Below are positions 40,251 to 48,522 of a DNA stretch of 64,000 bases, in pieces. Source of the stretch: UBA5972 sp964637875 (GTDB taxonomy: Bacteria > Pseudomonadota > Alphaproteobacteria > Rhodobacterales > Rhodobacteraceae); NCBI GenBank assembly GCA_964637875.1, contig CAZWXK010000009.1, forward strand, positions 1 to 64,000, written 5' to 3'. The stretch's first letter is position 1; each line of letters starts with the position of its first letter. The notes under the pieces are model-generated. The model was not told the origin of the DNA, made no database searches, and saw only the letters and a program-made list of their open reading frames with translations. The position numbers and the translations under genes were made by a program.

Positions 40251-40954
40251 TGCCCGGCACGGATGCTCCGCAATCCCGGCCCGGCTCGGGACTATATCGT
40301 GCAATCCGGTTTGCAGACATCCGCGCGACCTGCCAGAGGGTGGGCCTCGATGTGGTTGCGGCCCTCCACCCGGTGACCGAACATGGCGCCCCGGCAAGCT
40401 GCAGAACGCTCGTCCTTTTGGGACCCGATGGGAACCGCTTCTGGAGGATCCTTCAGGACAGTCCCGAATTCGACCATGCCGACCCCGTCGATCGGTGGTC
40501 GCAGAGGGTTGTCACCGCGCTCGCCCATAACCTGGGCGCAACGCCGCTGTTTCCGTTTGGGGGCCCGCCACATCGACCCTTTGTCCGCTGGGCGCTCGCG
40601 TCCGGGCAGATCTGGAATTCCCCTGTTGGCTTGCTCGTTCATGCGAAGGCAGGCCTGTGGGTCTCGTTCCGGGGTGCACTGGCCTTCGAAGATACTTTCG
40701 ACATTCCCCCCGGGGGGGCGCATGCGCCCTGCCTGGATTGTAGCGCACGACCCTGTCTGGCGGCATGTCCGCCGGCGGCCCTGTCAGGCGCCGGATATGA
40801 TATCGAGGCCTGTCACGCCTGGCTGGACCGCGATGCAGGGAAAGAATGCATGGCGCGTGGTTGTGCCGTGCGGCGCGCTTGCCCCGCCGGCAGGGAATAT
40901 GGCAGGCTGGATCAACAATCCGCGCATCACATGCGCCATTTCCATGAAAGGTAG
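40250..40954 (+). CDS. QueG-like Fe-S/ferredoxin-type protein
   Basis: A 234-residue protein with no clear catalytic assignment. The C-terminal third has eight cysteines in two groups: C161, C164, C169, C173 (CLDCSARPCLAAC) and C188, C200, C205, C211 (CMARGCAVRRAC), enough for two [4Fe-4S] clusters. The C-terminal pattern recalls the ferredoxin part of epoxyqueuosine reductase QueG and reductive dehalogenases, but the N-terminal domain (about 1-155) is far shorter and lacks a visible cobalamin motif. Translation is coupled to argB. Related proteins occur in Rhodobacterales as ferredoxin-like proteins; their substrate is not known to me. Confidence 0.7.
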   Translation: MPGTDAPQSRPGSGLYRAIRFADIRATCQRVGLDVVAALHPVTEHGAPASCRTLVLLGPDGNRFWRILQDSPEFDHADPVDRWSQRVVTALAHNLGATPLFPFGGPPHRPFVRWALASGQIWNSPVGLLVHAKAGLWVSFRGALAFEDTFDIPPGGAHAPCLDCSARPCLAACPPAALSGAGYDIEACHAWLDRDAGKECMARGCAVRRACPAGREYGRLDQQSAHHMRHFHER

Positions 40955-40957
40955 GCC

Positions 40958-41458
40958 ATGAAAACGCTGATACTTGTCCGGCACGCAAAATCGAGCTGGG
41001 CACAGCCGATGCTGACCGATCGCGACCGCCCGCTGAACGCCCGAGGAAGGGATGCCGCGGCAAGGATGGGCGCATGGCTTGCCACCCGGGGCTATCGGCC
41101 CGACGAGGTCATCCTGTCACCCGCCAGAAGATGCCGCGAAACCTGGGAGGGATTTCAACCCTCGCTTGAACCCGTGGCCGCGCCGCGCATCGAGGATGAC
41201 CTCTACCTCGCGCCAGGCGAACAGATACTGTCCATCCTGCGCACCGCCCATGGCGACAATGTTCTGATGATCGGCCATATGCCCGGAATTGGCGAGTTCG
41301 CCCGTTTCATGCGCCGCGACCCTCCGCCACTGCATGATTCGTTCAGGAAATACCCGACCGGAGCGACCCTGATACTGAATTTCGAAACGGACAAATGGTC
41401 TGATCTGCAACCCGGAACCGGGATCGTGCAGGACAGCATGATGCCCCGCATGTTGTAA
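40958..41458 (+). CDS. SixA-like histidine phosphatase
   Basis: A 166-residue phosphoglycerate mutase-like phosphatase. LVRHAKSSW (6-14) holds the catalytic His9 and Arg8; the second His is in MIGHMPGI (about residue 108). SixA dephosphorylates histidine phosphotransfer domains or the nitrogen PTS protein NPr in E. coli; the target here is unknown. It follows the Fe-S protein gene by 3 bp and ends this plus-strand operon, with the next genes convergent. Confidence 0.87.
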   Translation: MKTLILVRHAKSSWAQPMLTDRDRPLNARGRDAAARMGAWLATRGYRPDEVILSPARRCRETWEGFQPSLEPVAAPRIEDDLYLAPGEQILSILRTAHGDNVLMIGHMPGIGEFARFMRRDPPPLHDSFRKYPTGATLILNFETDKWSDLQPGTGIVQDSMMPRML

Positions 41459-41477
41459 TTGCGCATCAACAGAAAAA

Positions 41478-41497
41478 CCCCGGCCATCCGACCGGGG
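41478..41497 (-). terminator. Terminator of the bzt operon (possibly bidirectional)
   Basis: CCCCGG (41478-41483) and CCGGGG (41492-41497) form a 6-bp stem with an 8-nt loop. Read on the minus strand it is followed by a run of five T (41473-41477), a canonical intrinsic terminator 45 bp beyond the bztD stop. On the plus strand it is followed by CTTT and may also end sixA. Confidence 0.75.
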
Positions 41498-41541
41498 CTT
41501 TCGATATCTCGCAAGACGGGCCGTCTGCCTTTCTGAGCGCC

Positions 41542-42333
41542 TCAGTGGCCCAGGATCTGGCTGAGGAACAGTTTGGTCCGCTCGTTCTTGGGATGATGAA
41601 AGAACTCTTCGGGTTCGTTCTGCTCGACGATCTGACCCTCGTCCATGAAGATCACGCGATTGGCGACCTGCCGGGCAAAACCCATTTCGTGGGTCACCAC
41701 CAGCATTGTCATGCCCTCTTCGGCCAGCTCGATCATGGTGTCGAGCACCTCCTTGATCATTTCCGGGTCAAGGGCCGAGGTCGGCTCGTCAAACAGCATG
41801 ATGCGCGGCTTCATGCACAGCGAGCGGGCGATTGCCACACGCTGCTGCTGTCCGCCCGAAAGCTGCCCCGGGTATTTATGCGCCTGTTCGGGAATCCGCA
41901 CCTTTTCGAGATAGTGCATCGCGATTTCCTCGGCCTCTTTCTTGGGCGTCTTGCGCACCCAGATCGGTGCCAGGGTACAATTTTCGAGGATCGTCAGATG
42001 CGGGAACAGGTTGAAGTGCTGGAACACCATCCCCACCTCGGAGCGGATCTTGTCGATGTTCTTGAGGTCCGATGTCAGCTCGATCCCTTCGACCTTGATC
42101 GTGCCGGCCTGGTGTTCTTCGAGCCGGTTGATGCACCGGATCAAGGTCGACTTGCCCGAGCCCGAGGGCCCGGCAATGACGATACGCTCGCGGCGGTTCA
42201 CCTTCAGATTGATGTCCCGCAGAACATGAAAGGCACCATACCATTTGTTCATGTTGATGATTTCGATGGCAACCTTGTCCGACACCTGCATGGCGCTGCG
42301 GTTGACCTGGCTTTTTTCAGCTTGTTCAGACAT
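41542..42333 (-). CDS. bztD: Glutamate/glutamine/aspartate/asparagine ABC transporter ATPase BztD
   Basis: ATPase (263 residues) of a polar amino acid importer. Walker A GPSGSGKST, signature LSGGQQQRVAIAR, Walker B IMLFDEPTSALDPE and the switch histidine in VVTHEMGF are all intact. Its sequence is close to BztD/AapP/GlnQ. Last gene of bztABCD, 12 bp after bztC, with a good terminator beyond. Confidence 0.94.
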   Translation of the reverse strand: MSEQAEKSQVNRSAMQVSDKVAIEIINMNKWYGAFHVLRDINLKVNRRERIVIAGPSGSGKSTLIRCINRLEEHQAGTIKVEGIELTSDLKNIDKIRSEVGMVFQHFNLFPHLTILENCTLAPIWVRKTPKKEAEEIAMHYLEKVRIPEQAHKYPGQLSGGQQQRVAIARSLCMKPRIMLFDEPTSALDPEMIKEVLDTMIELAEEGMTMLVVTHEMGFARQVANRVIFMDEGQIVEQNEPEEFFHHPKNERTKLFLSQILGH

Positions 42334-42345
42334 GAAGTTTGTTCC

Positions 42346-43647
42346 TTATCTGTGCCCGGTCTGAAGCTTGCGCTCCAGATACATCGAGTAGCGCGACATC
42401 GCAAAGCAAAAGAGGAAGAAGACAGCGGCGATAAAGCCGTACAGCTCCCAGATGATGCCGTTCCAGTTTTCGTCGGCGCGGATGGCCTGCAGCAGTCCCA
42501 GCGGGTCCATCAGGCCGATGATGTAGACCAGCGTCGTATCCTTGAACAGGCCGATGAAGGTCTGCACGATGCCGGGAATCGAAACCTTCAGCGCCTGCGG
42601 CAGAATGATGAGGCGCATGGATTTCCAGTAATCCAGGCCCAGCGCATCGGCGGCCTCATACTGTCCCTTGGGCAGCGAGGCCAGGCCACCCCGGATCACC
42701 TCGGCAAGATAGGCCGAAGCAAACAGCGTCACCATGATGATCACCCGCAGGAGAAGCGCAAAATGCGTTCCGGGCGGCATGAAATAGTTCAGCAGCAGGT
42801 GCGCGACGAACAGCAGTGTAATCAGCGGCACACCGCGAATGAACTCGATGAACCCGATCGACAGGCGCTTGACGATGAACATGTCGGCCTGCCGTCCCAG
42901 CGCCAGCAGGACACCGATTGGCAGGGACGCGACGATCCCGGTCAGACCGACCGTTACCGACAGCGTGAACCCCCCGAATTTCGAGCTCTCGACCGGTTCT
43001 ATGGAAAGCGGGATCAGCGATTGCGCGGCATCGGCCAGAGGGCTGGTGAAAAACATCCACCAAAGGATCGGCACGAATATTGCCGCAATCACCGCGACCA
43101 GCGCACTGCTGACACGCAGCAGAGCCGAGAACACGACCGCAGCCAGCACCAGACCGGCAAGAACCATGATCGGGCCCCAGACCGAGCCGCCCCACAGCAG
43201 CCAGTACCCGATGAACGGGTAGATCGCCGAGAACCACATCATCTTGCGCGGCAGGTTGCTGAACAGTACCGGTGCCAGCGCAACCAGCATCAGCAGGAAT
43301 GACAGATCGATCCGCCAGCGCAGCTCGCGCGGATAAAAGCCGTACATCAGCTGCGATCCGCGCTCCTTGATGACCGCCCAGCAGGCGCCGGTTGCGTCAG
43401 GGCCGTATTCCGCCTTGATGATGCTGCGACAGTCATTCAGCGAGGTTGCATTCCAGACGCCGTGCAGGAACCATGGCAACATGGCTGAAATGATCGAATA
43501 AAGTGCCGCCAGCGACAACAGGGTGAGGGTCGCGTTGAACCAGCCATCGAACAGGTTCTGACGCATCCAGCCGATAATTCCCACCTCGGTGACAGGGGGC
43601 TCCTGTTCGGGCAGTATCTCGGTGCGGACATAGGAAAGATCCGACAT
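42346..43647 (-). CDS. bztC: Glutamate/glutamine/aspartate/asparagine ABC transporter permease BztC
   Basis: Inner-membrane permease of 433 residues, twice the size of ordinary HisM-type permeases because of an N-terminal extension with several extra helices, as in BztC of Rhodobacter capsulatus and AapM of Rhizobium. The C-terminal half has the permease EAA loop (EVIRGGLASLPKGQYEAADALG). It lies 1 bp downstream of bztB and pairs with it. Confidence 0.93.
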   Translation of the reverse strand: MSDLSYVRTEILPEQEPPVTEVGIIGWMRQNLFDGWFNATLTLLSLAALYSIISAMLPWFLHGVWNATSLNDCRSIIKAEYGPDATGACWAVIKERGSQLMYGFYPRELRWRIDLSFLLMLVALAPVLFSNLPRKMMWFSAIYPFIGYWLLWGGSVWGPIMVLAGLVLAAVVFSALLRVSSALVAVIAAIFVPILWWMFFTSPLADAAQSLIPLSIEPVESSKFGGFTLSVTVGLTGIVASLPIGVLLALGRQADMFIVKRLSIGFIEFIRGVPLITLLFVAHLLLNYFMPPGTHFALLLRVIIMVTLFASAYLAEVIRGGLASLPKGQYEAADALGLDYWKSMRLIILPQALKVSIPGIVQTFIGLFKDTTLVYIIGLMDPLGLLQAIRADENWNGIIWELYGFIAAVFFLFCFAMSRYSMYLERKLQTGHR

Positions 43648-43648
43648 G

Positions 43649-44869
43649 TCAACGCTCCTTCAGTTTTACTTTGGAGTTGTACCAGTTCATCACCGACGAG
43701 ATCGAAAGCGATATCCCCAGATAGATCAGCATCAGAAGCAGGATCGACTCGAGCTCGCGGCCGGTCTGGTTCAGCGTGATACCGCCCAGCGTGCCCGTGA
43801 TGTCCATATAGCCAACGGCAATGGCCAGTGACGAGTTCTTGGTCAGGTTCAGATATTCCGAAATCAGCGGCGGGATGATGACCCGCAGCGCCTGAGGCAG
43901 GATCACCAGCTGCATGGTGCGACCCGGCCTGAGACCCAGCGCATAGGCGGCCTCGGTCTGGCCATGTGACACCGACAGGATGCCGGCGCGAACGATCTCG
44001 GCCATGAAGGCGGCCGTGTACAGCGCCAACGCCAGCCAGAGCGAGATCAGCGAGTTGCGCAAATGCAGCCCACCCTTGAAGTTGAAGCCCTTGAGAACCG
44101 GATAATCCAGCGTGATCGGGGCGCCGATGATCATGTAGACGACGATCGACGGAATGAAGAAAATGCCGAGGCTGATCCAGAATACGGGCAGGATCTGGCC
44201 GGTGGCCTCCTGCCGGGCATGGGCCCAGCGGCGGAATGCCCATATCGCCACCAGCGACAGCAGAAAGGTTATCCCGACCCACAGCGCGCCGTCATTGAAC
44301 ACAGGTTTTGGGATATAGGTGCCGCGATTGGTAAAGGCGGTGGTGCCCCACAGGCTCATCGAGGCGGCCGAGTTGTCACCGCGGAACTCGTTCGGCCTGG
44401 GAAAGATCTCGATGAAGATCGACATCGCAAAGATGATCCACAGCAGGATCGGAACGTTGCGGAAAACCTCGATGTACACGGTCATCAGGCGTGCCACCAA
44501 CCAGTTCTTTGACAGGCGCAGAACCCCGATGATCACCCCGAGGATGGTTGCAACGAAACAGCCAAGAAAGGCCACCAGCAGGGTGTTGAGCAGCCCGATG
44601 ATGGCGGCCCGCCCATGCGACATCTGGTTGTTGTAGGGAATGAGCTTCTGGTTGATGTCATACCCGGCCGGATCCCACAGAAACGAGAACTGGATAGGCT
44701 TTCCCAGCGCGTTCAGGTTTGCAACCGCGTTGCTGACCAGCCATGCGGCCCCCAGCATGAAAATCATCAGCGTGACGATCTGGATGGTGAGTGAGCGATA
44801 CCGCGTATCGTAGATCAGCATGCTCAGCCGAAACGTTTTCTGCGGTACCGTGTCAGGTGTGACAGACAT
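43649..44869 (-). CDS. bztB: Glutamate/glutamine/aspartate/asparagine ABC transporter permease BztB
   Basis: Inner-membrane permease of 406 residues with the long N-terminal region containing a periplasmic loop typical of BztB/AapQ, and the EAA motif EIVRAGILSVSHGQTEAAYALG in the C-terminal half. It forms the translocation path with BztC. It is separated from the binding-protein gene by 164 bp carrying a 13-bp hairpin. Confidence 0.93.
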   Translation of the reverse strand: MSVTPDTVPQKTFRLSMLIYDTRYRSLTIQIVTLMIFMLGAAWLVSNAVANLNALGKPIQFSFLWDPAGYDINQKLIPYNNQMSHGRAAIIGLLNTLLVAFLGCFVATILGVIIGVLRLSKNWLVARLMTVYIEVFRNVPILLWIIFAMSIFIEIFPRPNEFRGDNSAASMSLWGTTAFTNRGTYIPKPVFNDGALWVGITFLLSLVAIWAFRRWAHARQEATGQILPVFWISLGIFFIPSIVVYMIIGAPITLDYPVLKGFNFKGGLHLRNSLISLWLALALYTAAFMAEIVRAGILSVSHGQTEAAYALGLRPGRTMQLVILPQALRVIIPPLISEYLNLTKNSSLAIAVGYMDITGTLGGITLNQTGRELESILLLMLIYLGISLSISSVMNWYNSKVKLKER

Positions 44870-44991
44870 GGGTGGCGTCCCCCTGGAGTCGGTCTAAGAG
44901 ACGAATATTGAGTGATTGCGAGAACTCGGACACGGGGACCTTGATAATGTCGTCCACGGGTCCTGCGGTCCGGTTTCCGGCCGACAAATGA

Positions 44992-45023
44992 CTTATGGGC
45001 GCGGTCCTTGCCGCGCCCATAAG
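44992..45023 (-). terminator. Strong hairpin between bztA and bztB
   Basis: A perfect 13-bp stem, CTTATGGGCGCGG (44992-45004) with CCGCGCCCATAAG (45011-45023), and a 6-nt loop, starting 10 bp after the bztA stop. It is followed on the minus strand by TCATTTG rather than a T-run. It most likely protects bztA mRNA and lowers expression of the downstream permease genes. Confidence 0.7.
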
Positions 45024-45033
45024 AAAGGTCATG

Positions 45034-46050
45034 TCAACGGAACGGGGGCGAGTACTGAAGGCCGCCGTTTTCCCACAGCGCGTTCAGACCGCGCGACAGG
45101 CCGATCGAGGTTTTCTCGCCAAGATACTTTTCGAACAGCTCGCCATAGTTGCCGCCCGCCTTGATGGCGCGATAGGCCCAATCCTTGTCGAGGCCGAACA
45201 TGGCGCCCAGGTTGCCCTCGGTGCCCAGGATACGGTTGATCTCGGGGTTGTTGGTGCCTTTCTTCAGCTCGTCGATGTTGGCCGAGGTGATGCCCAGCTC
45301 TTCGGCCGAGATCAGCGCGTTCAGCGTCCAGCGGACGATGTCGGACCACTGCTCGTCACCCTGACGGGTAAGCGGGCCCAGCGGCTCTTTCGAGATGACT
45401 TCGGGCAGAACGACAAAGTTGTCGGGGTTTTCAAAGGTCGCACGAGTCGCGGCCAGGCCCGAACGGTCGGTCGTATAGACGTCACAGGCACCGGCCAGGA
45501 ACTGCTGGCGCGCCTCGGCGTTGGTTTCGATCGGCACCGGCTCGTAGTTCATGTTGTTCGAACGGAAATAGTCAGCCAGGTTCAGCTCGGTCGTGGTGCC
45601 GGTCTGGATGCAGACGGTCGCGCCATCAAGTTCCTTGGCCGAGGTCACGCCCAGCGATTTCGGAACCATGAAGCCCTGACCATCATAATAGTTGATGCCG
45701 TCAAAGGTGAACTTGAGGTCAACGTCACGGGTAAAGGTCCAGGTCGTGTTGCGGGCCAGCATGTCGATCTCACCCGAGGCAAGCGCGGTAAAGCGGGTCT
45801 TGCCGGTGGTCGGGGTGAACTTGACGGCTTGCGGGTCGCCCAGAACGGCGGCAGCGACGGCACGACAGACAGCGACGTCAAAGCCGCTCCAGTTGCCGTT
45901 TGCGTCCGGGGCTGCGAAACCGACGAGGCCGGTCGAAACGCCACACTGGAGGAAGCCTTTCGCCTTCACATCGTCAAGGGTGCCGGCAGACGCTACCGCG
46001 GCTGCAAAGCCAGCCACCGTCAGCGCGCCGAGAAATACGGATTTTTTCAT
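45034..46050 (-). CDS. bztA: Glutamate/glutamine/aspartate/asparagine-binding protein BztA
   Basis: Periplasmic receptor of the importer, 338 residues. A Sec signal (MKKSVFLGAL then hydrophobic, cleavage near ASA-G at 22/23) precedes a cluster 3-type binding fold: LDDVKAKGFLQCGVSTGLVGFAAPD, then DVAVCRAVAAAVLGD and TTTWTFTRD. Two cysteines (in LQCGV and VAVCRA) may form a disulfide. It is the promoter-proximal gene, with a 271-bp upstream region that contains two inverted repeats. Confidence 0.95.
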   Translation of the reverse strand: MKKSVFLGALTVAGFAAAVASAGTLDDVKAKGFLQCGVSTGLVGFAAPDANGNWSGFDVAVCRAVAAAVLGDPQAVKFTPTTGKTRFTALASGEIDMLARNTTWTFTRDVDLKFTFDGINYYDGQGFMVPKSLGVTSAKELDGATVCIQTGTTTELNLADYFRSNNMNYEPVPIETNAEARQQFLAGACDVYTTDRSGLAATRATFENPDNFVVLPEVISKEPLGPLTRQGDEQWSDIVRWTLNALISAEELGITSANIDELKKGTNNPEINRILGTEGNLGAMFGLDKDWAYRAIKAGGNYGELFEKYLGEKTSIGLSRGLNALWENGGLQYSPPFR

Positions 46051-46092
46051 GTTTACCTCTTCCTGATGGTCCGCCCGATGAGAGGCGGTTTT

Positions 46093-46109
46093 CCGGCCAC
46101 AATGGCCGG
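46093..46109 (-). promoter_or_regulatory. Short hairpin in the bztA leader
   Basis: CCGGCCA-CAA-TGGCCGG, a perfect 7-bp stem with a 3-nt loop, 43 bp upstream of the bztA start codon. It may lie in the 5' untranslated region or be an operator. Function is not known. Confidence 0.35.
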
Positions 46110-46191
46110 TCTCGAAATTACCTTGGGTAAAAACCCTCGGTGACGGTGAGTTTGTTCAAATCTTTATCATCAGGTCAAGGGCACTTTTACC

Positions 46192-46210
46192 GGTTGACGG
46201 CTAGTCAACC
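46192..46210. promoter_or_regulatory. Inverted repeat GGTTGAC-N5-GTCAACC upstream of bztA
   Basis: Perfect 7-bp arms around GGCTA, about 140 bp before bztA. One arm contains a TTGAC string on the minus strand that could be a -35 element, so the site may be an operator overlapping the bztA promoter. No regulator gene adjoins it. Confidence 0.45.
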
Positions 46211-46321
46211 AAGGAAAAGTGATTCGTTTCGGGAATGGCTAACAATATTGCGCGGATGGGTTGTTCCGTTACGGAATCATGCCGCGCTCAGGGGCGTGAA
46301 TTCGGCGCTTGTGCCCCGCCG

Positions 46322-47035
46322 TCAGTCCGTTTGCGACAATTGGTGGAATCGAAACGCATCTGCAAATTCGCGGTGCTTGTGGCTGGCGGCGGCGGCGGCC
46401 TCGTCATCAATGCCCCAGAACTGTTCCTGCCAGGTTTCATCTATGCGCGACAGTGCCCACAACCTGTCGATCGCAGCAAAGCCGTCGATCGCGGCAAGCG
46501 CGATCACCAGCGAGCCCGACAATGTCACCAGATCGTGGAACGCCGTGAGGGCAAAGACCTCCATCCCATTGACGATAGTCGCCAGCCGCGCAAGTGCCGC
46601 CCCGTCCTGCGGGGCATGGATCACCCCGTGACGGGTTTCGAGATGCACCCCATGGCGGACCTCCAGCCAGGCAAGCAGGGGGTCCCAGGCTTCGTTCTGG
46701 CGCGCAGCCAGCCCCTCGGGCCAGGTCGCGCGGTAGCAGGTCAGATCACTGTCGCCGTATCCGACCAGCATTTCGGCAACTTCCTGCCGCTGTGCGCGCA
46801 CACGGTCGAGCGCGGCATTGGCCCGGCGCGTCATCGGCATCTCATTCGGGTCGATCTGGTCCTCAACCGCATGCCACTCGTCCGCGACCGCTTGTGCAAG
46901 GCTGGTTGTGGGCAGCACGATCAGCGTTCTGGCCGGCGTGCGCAAGGGTCGGCCATCCAACAGGACAACATGGCCACCATCGCGCCCCTCGACCGCGACA
47001 TCTTTCCAGAACCGCCTTTTCGATACCGGGATCAT
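46322..47035 (-). CDS. ATP12-family F1-ATPase assembly chaperone
   Basis: A 237-residue homologue of mitochondrial Atp12, which escorts the alpha subunit during F1 assembly. KRRFWKDVAV and LLDGRPLRTPA near the N-terminus and DEWHAVEDQIDPNEMPMTRRANAALDRV (about 52-80) are the family fingerprint; the C-terminal part has AWDPLLAW and SLVIALA. Its presence points to an alphaproteobacterium. It lies 3 bp after the pseudouridine synthase gene on the same strand. Confidence 0.9.
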   Translation of the reverse strand: MIPVSKRRFWKDVAVEGRDGGHVVLLDGRPLRTPARTLIVLPTTSLAQAVADEWHAVEDQIDPNEMPMTRRANAALDRVRAQRQEVAEMLVGYGDSDLTCYRATWPEGLAARQNEAWDPLLAWLEVRHGVHLETRHGVIHAPQDGAALARLATIVNGMEVFALTAFHDLVTLSGSLVIALAAIDGFAAIDRLWALSRIDETWQEQFWGIDDEAAAAASHKHREFADAFRFHQLSQTD

Positions 47036-47038
47036 TGT

Positions 47039-48085
47039 TCAGTCGGCCTCGTCAAACGGATCGGAAGGAACATCGCGCTCGTCCCAGGCGAACAGATCCC
47101 AGGTCTTGCGCATATGGGGTGGCAACGGGGCAATCAGGGTCAGATCATGACCTGTGACGGGATGGCGGATCGTCAGCATCCGCGCATGCAGGTGCAGCTT
47201 GCGGCTGACCTCTCCGCCAAGCTGGGCACCCCAGCCGTCGCCTTCGTTTGTCTGGCGGTTGGTGCCATATTTTCCGTCACCAATGACGGGATGTCCGATC
47301 TCGGCCATATGGGCGCGCAGTTGATGGGTTCGACCGGTGACCGGAACCAGGGCGACCCAGGCGGCCCGGCGGCCGGCGGTTTCCAGCACTGCGAAATCCG
47401 TGGTCGCATGCTTTGCACCCTCATGGCCGGCCACCTGATCGGGATGCAGGCAGATCATCCGCTCGCCCGCGCCGTGTGGGCCATGCCCCGGCGCCTTGAC
47501 CAGCCCGAACCGGATCGTCCCCATGCGCGGCGACGGCACCCCGGCAACCACCGCCCAATAGATCTTGCGGGTGGTGCGGGCTGCAAATGCACGGGTCAGG
47601 GCACGCGCGGTACGGCCATTGCGCGCCAGCAGCAGGATGCCAGAGGTATCCTTGTCCAGCCGGTGGACGAGGCGGGGCTTTTCATCAAGGCCGAATTTCA
47701 GCGCTTCGGCCAACCCGTCCACATGGCGCCTCTGGCCCGAGCCCCCCTGCACGGGCAGGCCGGCAGGTTTGTTCAGGGCAATGATGTCATCATCCCGCCA
47801 GATGACGGCCGCGCGGATCATCCTTGCATCTTCGGGGCTGACATCCTCGCGCTTCGGTGCGACCGCCGGGCCATGTTCCCGAGGCAAGGGCGGAACCCGC
47901 ACTGTCTGATCGGCGCGCAGCCTGGTCGAGGCCTTGACCCGACCGCCATCAATGCGCAGCTCGCCCTTGCGGCACATCTTTTCGATGCGCGCCTGCCCAA
48001 GCTGCGGGAAACGCCGCCTCAGCCAGCGGTCAAGGCGCATTTCAGCGTCATCCGCCGTTATTCTGATCAGCTGAACCCCCGTCAT
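47039..48085 (-). CDS. RluA-family 23S rRNA pseudouridine synthase
   Basis: A 348-residue enzyme with an N-terminal S4 RNA-binding domain (about 17-64) and the catalytic domain containing RLVHRLDKDTSGILLLAR (138-155, catalytic Asp144) and the late GRTHQLRAHM motif. It resembles RluC, which modifies U955, U2504 and U2580, more than RluD, but sequence alone does not settle the target. The ATG at 48085 overlaps the crcB stop by 4 nt; the upstream frame has no family sequence. Confidence 0.9.
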   Translation of the reverse strand: MTGVQLIRITADDAEMRLDRWLRRRFPQLGQARIEKMCRKGELRIDGGRVKASTRLRADQTVRVPPLPREHGPAVAPKREDVSPEDARMIRAAVIWRDDDIIALNKPAGLPVQGGSGQRRHVDGLAEALKFGLDEKPRLVHRLDKDTSGILLLARNGRTARALTRAFAARTTRKIYWAVVAGVPSPRMGTIRFGLVKAPGHGPHGAGERMICLHPDQVAGHEGAKHATTDFAVLETAGRRAAWVALVPVTGRTHQLRAHMAEIGHPVIGDGKYGTNRQTNEGDGWGAQLGGEVSRKLHLHARMLTIRHPVTGHDLTLIAPLPPHMRKTWDLFAWDERDVPSDPFDEAD

Positions 48086-48465
48086 CCGATCATGCCACGC
48101 GCCAGGGTAATGCCACCCACCAGCGCAACAAAAGCCACGCCGATCGAGCCCCCGAAATACAATGCGGCGGCAACCAGCCGCTCCTGATCGATCAATGACC
48201 ACAGGTCCAGCGAAAAGGCCGAAAAGGTCGTATAGCCCCCGAGAAACCCGGTCATGACCAGCGGAACCAGTGGCGAAATCTGTTCGTCACGCGTCATCAG
48301 AAAGACATAGGCGACCCCCATGATGAACGAGCCGATCACGTTGGCCGCGAATGTACCAAAGGGAAACCCGCTGCCCAGCAGGCGCGCGGCGATCAGTCCG
48401 GTCGTGTAACGGCCGATTGCCCCCAGAGCGCCACCCAGGCCCACTTGAAATATTGTCCAGATCAT
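48082..48465 (-). CDS. crcB: Fluoride ion channel CrcB (Fluc)
   Basis: Dual-topology membrane protein (127 residues, four helices) that exports fluoride. GGALGAIGRYTTG (11-23), TFAANVIGSFIMG (38-50) with the pore Asn, and GFLGGYTTFSAFSLD (73-87) with the Phe-box and Na-site region are all conserved. One copy is seen, so a homodimer is expected. I see no fluoride riboswitch consensus upstream. It is followed by the RluA-type gene with ATGA overlap. Confidence 0.93.
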   Translation of the reverse strand: MIWTIFQVGLGGALGAIGRYTTGLIAARLLGSGFPFGTFAANVIGSFIMGVAYVFLMTRDEQISPLVPLVMTGFLGGYTTFSAFSLDLWSLIDQERLVAAALYFGGSIGVAFVALVGGITLARGMIG

Positions 48466-48522
48466 CGCCAGTTTCCGTGTTGTTCGCGCTCAACCTGCAA
48501 AGGACTCAATGCGGCCCCTTTG

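Noticed and set aside
41545..43302. 585-residue open frame antisense to bztD/bztC
   Set aside because: It spans two real genes and their junction on the other strand; sequence is low-complexity His/Gln/Asp/Arg.
46235..48187. 650-residue open frame antisense to the ATP12 and RluA-type genes
   Set aside because: It runs across two unrelated real genes and has no domain signature; a GC-rich shadow frame.
48466..48522. Fluoride riboswitch before crcB
   Set aside because: The gap is only 57 bp and shows no matching conserved pseudoknot sequence.
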